A stretch of 64,000 nt of DNA, from positions 21,458 through 85,457 of the forward strand of contig JBBHKE010003562.1 of assembly GCA_037447655.1 (NCBI GenBank), in the 5' to 3' direction. The position numbers and the translations under genes were made by a program. Origin of the DNA: Zygnema cylindricum (lineage: Eukaryota; Streptophyta; Zygnematophyceae; Zygnematales; Zygnemataceae). This document shows, piece by piece, positions 58,200 through 64,000 of this stretch (the first letter of the stretch is position 1; each line of letters starts with the position of its first letter). Below the pieces are notes generated by a model. The model saw nothing but the letters and a program-made list of their open reading frames with translations, was not told where the DNA came from and did not search any database.

Positions 58200-60918
58200 T
58201 TACATTCATGTAAGATTATCTCTTTCTCTCCTTGCCCTATTGAATCTTATGCGCCAACCAATATTACTTCTGGTTGCCCTGCCAAGCATTACACTTCAAC
58301 CTAGACCCAGATGTGAAAGTAATTTCTTAACGGTGTCATCTGTGGTATGTTACATCCACAAAGTTTGACGAATACCATTCCACTTCCTGACAGTTATGGA
58401 TAGTAGTGTTCATCCATGACCAAAAGTGGGAAGAACATTAATCTGTAAAAGTTGACTGTCGACCACAAAAAGTGCATGAATGTGTGAAAGTTGTGAGGCA
58501 GACGAGGTCGAAATCCTCCTTCCAGAATGCGATGATGGATAGAGAAGGCATTACCTCCTGGTTGTTTCCGCTGACCTACTAAGTAGATGCGTTGTTCAGA
58601 ATATAAAAGCTACTTTTTTCTGGCCTTTTTTTTACCTTTGGAAAGCAGGCTGTCCATTTACAGAAGATTAGCTGTTTCTTTTGTCATTATTTTGGCTACC
58701 ATCTCTCCAGCGCGTTACAAAAGTAAATGAATTCAAAATCTACTTGCTCTTTGACAAGCTGTGATTGATGTCTATATGTTGGTTTTTAAATGTTGAATTG
58801 CGTTTTGAGGCTTCAGTTGTCTCACTACATTATGATAGCCTTCCTTTCTTTAAAAACCAAATTGTTCCAACAGTTTCCTTATGAACTACAGCTGTCACTT
58901 AACAAGTTTTTAAAACTATATTACCTTTTTGATAAGTTTTCCTGGGGTTCTACAAGCTCTCTTTCAGAGGTTCCTGGGTTCATTTGCAAAGCATATGGAA
59001 AAAAATAGATGTATTCAGATGGAGAACTTTCAGAATTGTCCCGCTTAGGCCACCCTTGGTTATTCTTCGTTGATGGGTATCATTTTTGTGTCCTCTACCA
59101 CCATATGCATGTTTGTGACCTTGACTGACAACCAGATGTGACAAGACTGGAACGAAGAATTAAACAATTGGAACGTAACAATCAAGAGGATGGGCAACTG
59201 GATGAGGACGACTTCGCTGAAGATCAGGAGTTGCAACTGGAAGATGTGGAGGAAGAGATGATTTCCGACCCTACAGAGGTATATTGCCCACTGTAATTAG
59301 TGTAGATCTTTAATTTGTTCTCGTGACTAAAATGCAAGTCGATGCAATTTCATGTGTCCGATAGTTTCAGCCCACAGTGCTCTTCATTTTCTAGTAGAGG
59401 AAAGTTTATTGTGAGTTGTCAGTATGTTACATTTGTCAAATGTTTGCATGCCCTGCATTTTCAGTCAGTTGTTTAGAGAGGAACACTGAAAAAACTTCAA
59501 TTCAAAAATTACGCGTTACTCCATTGAATTGCTGAACTTTGCCTCAAAAACCAAAGCATTTGCTTAAGCATGGATCTACCTTACAGCAGAACAACGCCGT
59601 TAAGGGGAGGGAGAAAGGGTTTATCTTGGCTACTTCATAAAGCCGCTTGGAGTTTCTCTTTAGTCAATAAATGCTCATTTTGGTTTTTGGGTGCAGGATA
59701 TGGACGAATTCATACATAGAGAGAGACAGGAGAGAGCAGCCATAGCCATACAAAGGGCGGTGAGGGAGAGGCTGCATCAGAGGGTGGTAACAGAACTTGC
59801 GAACACCTGTCAGGTACAATAAGACTCCCTTTCAAACTAAGACTTTCCTGATTGATAAGCTGGAAAATGTGTGACATGCCGTCAAAACACAGTGAATATT
59901 GAAGTACTTTGAAGTACACTGGGATTGCTTTCTAGCGTTAAGAAATAATTAGTATGAGGACTATTATAGTGTTTCTAATCCTTTTTCCTGGACAGTTGTG
60001 AATCACACGGTAAGAATAAAAAGCAAAAAAACAGGGATTATATTAACGCTAATGGCGATTCACGGTGTACTGTATATTCTACTTATGCTTAACTTAATTT
60101 CCCCTTAGTTCAAATCATATGGCAAAGGAATTTACAGGTAAAAGTAGAAACCGCTCTAAAAAAGTAAAAAATAGGAGAAATATAGTGTACTACACACTTC
60201 CCACTGTCATTCGTGTTGAAGGTGCTATCTAGACGCCAATCCTATTAGTATTAGTTTTTTTTATGTTGAATTTGGCCATCATGACGTTGTTTCTAGTGGC
60301 AAGCTTAGTTTGGCCAAAATCAGAAATGCGCGTTTAGGACTCCATAACGCATTGTCGCCTACTGGACCAAGTATAGGTGAGGCATCTACATACATGTGAA
60401 CAAAATGAATTGCCTGCATTCAACCTTTTTATTAGTGGCCTCTCTTTTCTTGCCTCGTATGGTCCTCCTTCAGCCTTTGACAGCCGTGATACTAGCTATT
60501 TTCTTGTCCATGTTTGTCGAAATCCCCTTCGACTCATAAAACTCCCCATAAAACTTCTCAACCTGTACAAACATATTATTGCAAATTCAACACGGTGAAC
60601 ATCACAGAGAGACCTTTTTTAGGATCCTGTAACTGAGGAAAAGACGATGCTTGTAACTGAGAAAAAAAGGTGGTGCTTGTAACTGAGAAAAAAATGGTGC
60701 TTATAACTGAGAAAAAGACGATGCTTGAACCGCCAATTTGTGTGTAGAATTTGGAACGGGAGCACAAGGAAGTTTCTCGTCTCGAAGCAGAAAACGCGAA
60801 ACTTCGGGCGATAAAAGTTGCCGCGGCTCATCAACTGGTGCGGGATTCAGTTCTTCATATGAGTTCTGCGTTCACCGACCTTAATCGCCAATTTTTAACT
60901 CCACGGAATATGCTTTAA
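46191..60918 (+). CDS. N-terminal-motor kinesin, ARK-like, 19 exons, 676 aa
   Basis: Exons: 46191-46350, 47966-48077, 48302-48395, 48911-49007, 49302-49405, 50297-50380, 50957-51037, 51675-51829, 52868-52929, 53402-53461, 54187-54279, 54576-54664, 55028-55141, 56765-56919, 57402-57465, 57812-57887, 59136-59278, 59697-59813, 60748-60918. All introns are GT...AG and the phases close exactly. A Ser/Arg-rich head (1-50) precedes the motor (55-400): [10 protein letters not shown]-loop GQTGAGKT (136-143), switch I NAHSSRSH (245-252), switch II DLAGSE (306-311), LSLTSLGKCINA and [24 protein letters not shown] then leads into coiled coil (410-560), an acidic patch (DEDDFAEDQ), an IQ-like stretch [15 protein letters not shown] (596-610) and a final helix ending TPRNML. 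The motor is closest to plant ARK (KIN-UA/UB/UC) kinesins, but no armadillo repeats follow. It moves along microtubules in the cytoplasm; cargo unknown. A basic/Pro-rich insert (about 258-296) enlarges the loop before switch II. The ATG begins a 53-codon exon that joins in phase. Confidence 0.95.
46631..46742. mobile_element. MITE family A, internal-deletion form, kinesin intron 1
   Basis: Left CTACGCGTGTATCTCTATTA, arm TTCCTCCGTGCACACTTGGC, then directly the right end AATAGCCATACACGATGTG. The middle of the element is missing. Confidence 0.7.
47319..47526. mobile_element. MITE family C, kinesin intron 1
   Basis: Left CACTCCCCATTGCTATTAGC, right ACACTAATTGCGATGGGCAGT; the inner part AACCGTTGGATTTTTCTTCT is mirrored weakly. 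A fragment of the same family (CTGCCCATTGCTATTAGTG) is at 49,036 in intron 4. Confidence 0.75.
50463..50546. repeat. (CCTCAT)n/(CGTCTT)n hexamer repeat in kinesin intron 6
   Basis: Runs of CCTCGTCTTCGTCTTCGTCC, then CTCATCCTCATC units. Intronic. Confidence 0.9.
56046..56118. repeat. AACCAAGATC-type tandem repeat in kinesin intron 13
   Basis: Degenerate units of AACCAAGACC/AACCAAGATC. Just upstream, 55,916-55,983 is dense in GTACATGTAC-type palindromes. Confidence 0.85.
58166..58193. repeat. (AT)n microsatellite in kinesin intron 16
   Basis: Pure AT dinucleotide run of about 28 bp. Confidence 0.9.
60622..60730. repeat. four tandem copies of about 27 bp next to the last kinesin exon
   Basis: Repeats of TGTAACTGAGAAAAA followed by GACGATGCT or GGTGGTGCT, ending 18 bp before exon 19. 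The polypyrimidine tract of that acceptor lies between them. Confidence 0.88.
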
Positions 60919-62899
60919 CTCAGTATAAAGGTACTCCACGACTATCCATCCACGACTTTCGGGTCTTCGCCTGTTTTTAATCGGAAAACACAGGCGGAAT
61001 TAGTGTTGGTATCACGAGGGTTTTTTTAGGGTTAGGCATTTACTAGCTCTAAGGCTAGAGGCCGTTGTGCAGCTCAACTTTGTGCTTATAGTAAAACCAC
61101 ATCCGAAAAGTCGAAGATTTTAAGGTAGGAATCTCTCTCCATTATTATTATTTTTTAGGGTTTTTTTAGGTTTAGATTTGGGGCGCCGATGATGCAATGG
61201 AGCCTTCGAAAAAATAAAAAAGGCGTCAAGCAGGATCTCTGCTCTTCTGTGCAAATTTGCCCTTCATTTTGTGTCAATAAGGAGAACGGTAGTCAAATTG
61301 AAGGATTGTGTTTTTCTCCCTTTTCTTTTTTTTTGTTTTCTAGCTTCGAAAAAATCCATTTGATGGGTGGTTTTTCCCCGAAGTCCTTAATAATCTCCCG
61401 CTTTGCTTGCTACATACCGAAAAAGGGCAACGTTTTTTTTGAATGGGTTTAGGGTTTCTGAAAATGTAGATCGGGCGGCGTTTTTCGTTTTCTTTCCTAT
61501 TTTTTTCTTTTAGTTTTTTGCGACATATTCCCATTCGGCAGAAAGTAAATTTTTATATTCATCTGTATCTTTGACCTTTTTGGGACCATGACTTTTTTTT
61601 TGAGACCTTTGACTTTTTTTTGGGACATTCGGCTGATCTCCGGCTATGGCTCAAAGCCCTTTGATGTTTATTTATCGTCTCCTGCAAAAACTAAAGGCAG
61701 GAAATTTGCTTTTAATTTGACAGGAAAGGAATATAACGACACAATAATATTCAGTAATTTGTAATTTTGTTGCTTGTAATATTATTGTTGTTTTGTTGTT
61801 GTTGTTTGGATGTAATATTAAATTTAAAGCCTTTTAGATATATTAACTGTACAGTGATGCAATATTTTAACTTCTTAGATTTTTGTATCTTCATGAAGAT
61901 GTTACACAATATGCGAGATGGGAGACATTTTTTTTCCCCTTTTTAGTAGAAAAACGGGTTTTGTTTCTTTGGTAATTATTCTTTGCAAACTCTATTATGC
62001 CTTCTTATTACTGTTGACATCGTTACCTAATCTTGTGCTTGACTCCATTTATATCGTGGTTTAAATGAGTGGAAAGACTCGGAAACGCTAAATGTCGTAA
62101 ACACATTAAATCTGCTGCGGCATGGGTTATAACATCTGTATGAGGAAAGTACATCTGGCATTCCCAATTGTTTTTTAACAATTGAGCTATCACTGAGCTA
62201 TTTAATGTTGAGCCACTTCCTTATTGACTTTCTTGTTGACTTCCTTTTTGACTTTTTTGTTGACTTCCTTGTGAGACTTGACTTTCCTTCGTTTGTAATA
62301 CCCGGAGTCTCTGACGAACGGAAGAAGCACCGTTTATATGTGATTATATGTTTACATTTTTTTTTTTTTTTTATTTCACACTAACTACAACGAGTAAGTT
62401 AAAGCTGTGAGACTATGGCTACTAACTCTATTATTGTTGTTAATGCTTTTTATCTTTTTAATGATGTTAATTAACAACAGGTCTTAAAGGTGAGAGAATC
62501 ACAGATTAGTTTCTTTTTGCGGTGGCATAACAGCTGGAGTGTAGTACTCACAGGCAAGTCATTGCTATGAAAGAGTGCAATTAGAAACAATCGAGTGGTA
62601 AGGTTTATACTTAAGGTCAAACAATTTAAATTGGTTTTTTGCTCTAGTTGTTACAAGTAAATTGATATGTTGCGCGATGGTTAACCATACATGGTAACCT
62701 AACAAAGAGTGGACGGCAAAGACAAAAAAAGTCGAAACTGAGAAAAAGACAAAACTAAAAAAATACGAAATTCAAACCGAAGGAGGGAGGGAATCGAGCA
62801 AAACGAAAAAACAATGTGAAAGAAAACTAACACAGACAAATGGCAAGCCAATCAAAGGTACTCAAAAAGGCGACAATCAGAAAAGATAAAAAGGGGCCG
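60919..62899. other. 3' flank of kinesin and intergenic, no gene recognised
   Basis: Contains GGGTTTTTTTAGGGTTAGG (61,018-61,036) and TTTTAGGGTTTTTTTAGG (61,154-61,171) telomere-like motifs and T-rich stretches. Open frames are short and low-complexity. Confidence 0.55.
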
Positions 62900-64000
62900 A
62901 CTTTATTAAAAAGCGTGATGGTAAACCATCTGAGTCCATAGGAACAAAAGGATGTAGCATTGATAAAACTGAAAAAAACCACATGACGAGGGAATAAACA
63001 AAAAGGAAAATCAAGGCAAAACCGATGAAATTACGAAAGAATGGCAAAAACACCCAAAAAAAGTAAAACCCCGCAAACAAAACATCAAAGGAAAAAACTA
63101 ACACGTAACAAAAAAAAAAACCCCCAACATCACTAAAAATCTACGGAAAGCAACCACGTAAGTCCCCGAATCCCGGAGGAGCACGAGGAGGAAGTTCCGG
63201 AACACGCCGTCGATCCATAACGGCAATAGACGATCGAAGTAATATAGAAGCTAGCACCCGTTGTAGAGCCACAGAAAAACGTTGACGAAAAAAAGAAGTA
63301 AGGAATGAAACAGAAGGGCTCCCAAGTCCGCGCCTCTCGAACGAGCGCCGACCACAAGTACGAAAAAAACTCGTCCAAAGCCACACCCACAAAACCAAAT
63401 ATCTCGACCGCCGTCGGAATGAAGCCATCGCTCCTTCCATTTATCCGCGTCACGGGCGGCCACTCCCACATACCGAGCCGCTTGGGTGACGACTGTAGTT
63501 GAGGTAGGGTTCGCCATAACAATATCACCAAATATACGACGCGCACCATCAAGTAAAACAAGGTCAATCCGACGCGAAGGAATAATGTGAGAGACCTCCC
63601 GACGAACAGAAAATCCCCCCTCAGAAGCGATAGTAGCAATGGTGTCTTGAATCGCGTCATGCGCCCGAATCAACTCGCCCCCGTGGGAGCAACGAAGCAA
63701 ATGGACCCCGTCGGGCTCGAGAACGTGACCACAAGAGCAAACGAGTGAGCCAAGCAAAGGTGGGTGAGGGAGGCCAAGCCGGAACCTAAGGGCCGTCGTG
63801 AACTGAGTCGGTGTGAAACGAAGAGTAGATAAGATAGGGACAGCCAATAGCCAAGCTCCAGAGCCAGGTCCACCACAAGACAGGAACCGTGCACACGAAG
63901 AATCGGAAGGAAGCGCCTCGAGAAGCTCGAATTTAATAGTGGGGACAACCCGATCAGAAATGGATTCCTGAACACGCGGAACTGATGTCGTAACAAGAGT
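62900..64000 (-). mobile_element. LINE 3' region, truncated by the window edge
   Basis: An open frame enters from the window end and runs to about 63,440. It contains FLSCGGPGSGAWLLAVP, a Cys/His module CSCGH...GVHLLRCSHGG and an AHDAIQDTIA...REVSHIIPSRRIDLVL block. GDIVMANPTSTTVVTQAARY and VAARDADKWKE follow. This layout matches the region after the reverse transcriptase in a plant/algal LINE group; the CCHH-like module is characteristic. After DKWKE the sense continues in other frames (PTAVEIFGFVGVALDEFF, then FSVALQRVLASILLRSSIAV), so at least two frameshifts have broken it. The 3' end carries GATGGTAAACCATC (62,917-62,930, written on plus). Much younger than the copy at 38-41.5 kb. Confidence 0.88.

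Noticed and set aside
61018-61171. TTTAGGG-like motifs as an interstitial telomere
   Set aside because: Isolated GGGTTTTTTTAGGG motifs, not a tandem array. Similar AAACCCTAA motifs are scattered through introns across the window.

Overview
This is eukaryotic nuclear DNA: AT-rich, with long GT...AG introns, dense miniature inverted-repeat transposons (MITEs) and decayed non-LTR retrotransposons. Four protein-coding loci can be supported by hand splicing. In three of them every exon joins in phase. The organism cannot be named from the window. A green-lineage alga or early plant is a reasonable guess, based on an ARK-like kinesin, a transit-peptide-like N-terminus on the polyphosphate kinase and frequent TTTAGGG-like motifs, but this is weak evidence.

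Layout. 1-7.2 kb: AT microsatellites, MITEs and a retrotransposon tail, no recognised gene. 7.6-15.6 kb, minus strand: a complete ten-exon polyphosphate kinase 2 (PPK2) gene of 405 codons. 15.9-18 kb: a run of adjacent MITEs. 19.9-27.8 kb, minus strand: a complete eleven-exon gene for an Arb2-domain protein (371 aa). Its 5' half (exons 1-6) lies in a tandemly duplicated block of about 5.6 kb, so 28.5-33.3 kb carries a second, truncated copy. 34.5-35.5 kb, plus strand: an alpha/beta hydrolase whose two halves lie in different frames across a GGAGGA-type tract; repeated 16-bp palindromes lie upstream. 36-45 kb: MITEs, a 3.5-kb degenerate LINE, a possible SINE and a Harbinger-like element. 46.2-60.9 kb, plus strand: a complete 19-exon kinesin gene (676 aa). 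62.9-64 kb, minus strand: a younger LINE fragment that runs off the window.

The four genes have no obvious common pathway: polyphosphate/nucleotide metabolism (PPK2), possible RNA or chromatin function (Arb2 domain), an unknown hydrolase, and microtubule transport. The main surprises are a spliced eukaryotic PPK2 with a possible organelle presequence, the Arb2 duplication whose breakpoint falls in the polypyrimidine tract of a 3' splice site, the frame-breaking repeat in the hydrolase, the palindrome array, and several MITE families whose unlike termini share the sub-terminal motif ATCGYTATTAG.
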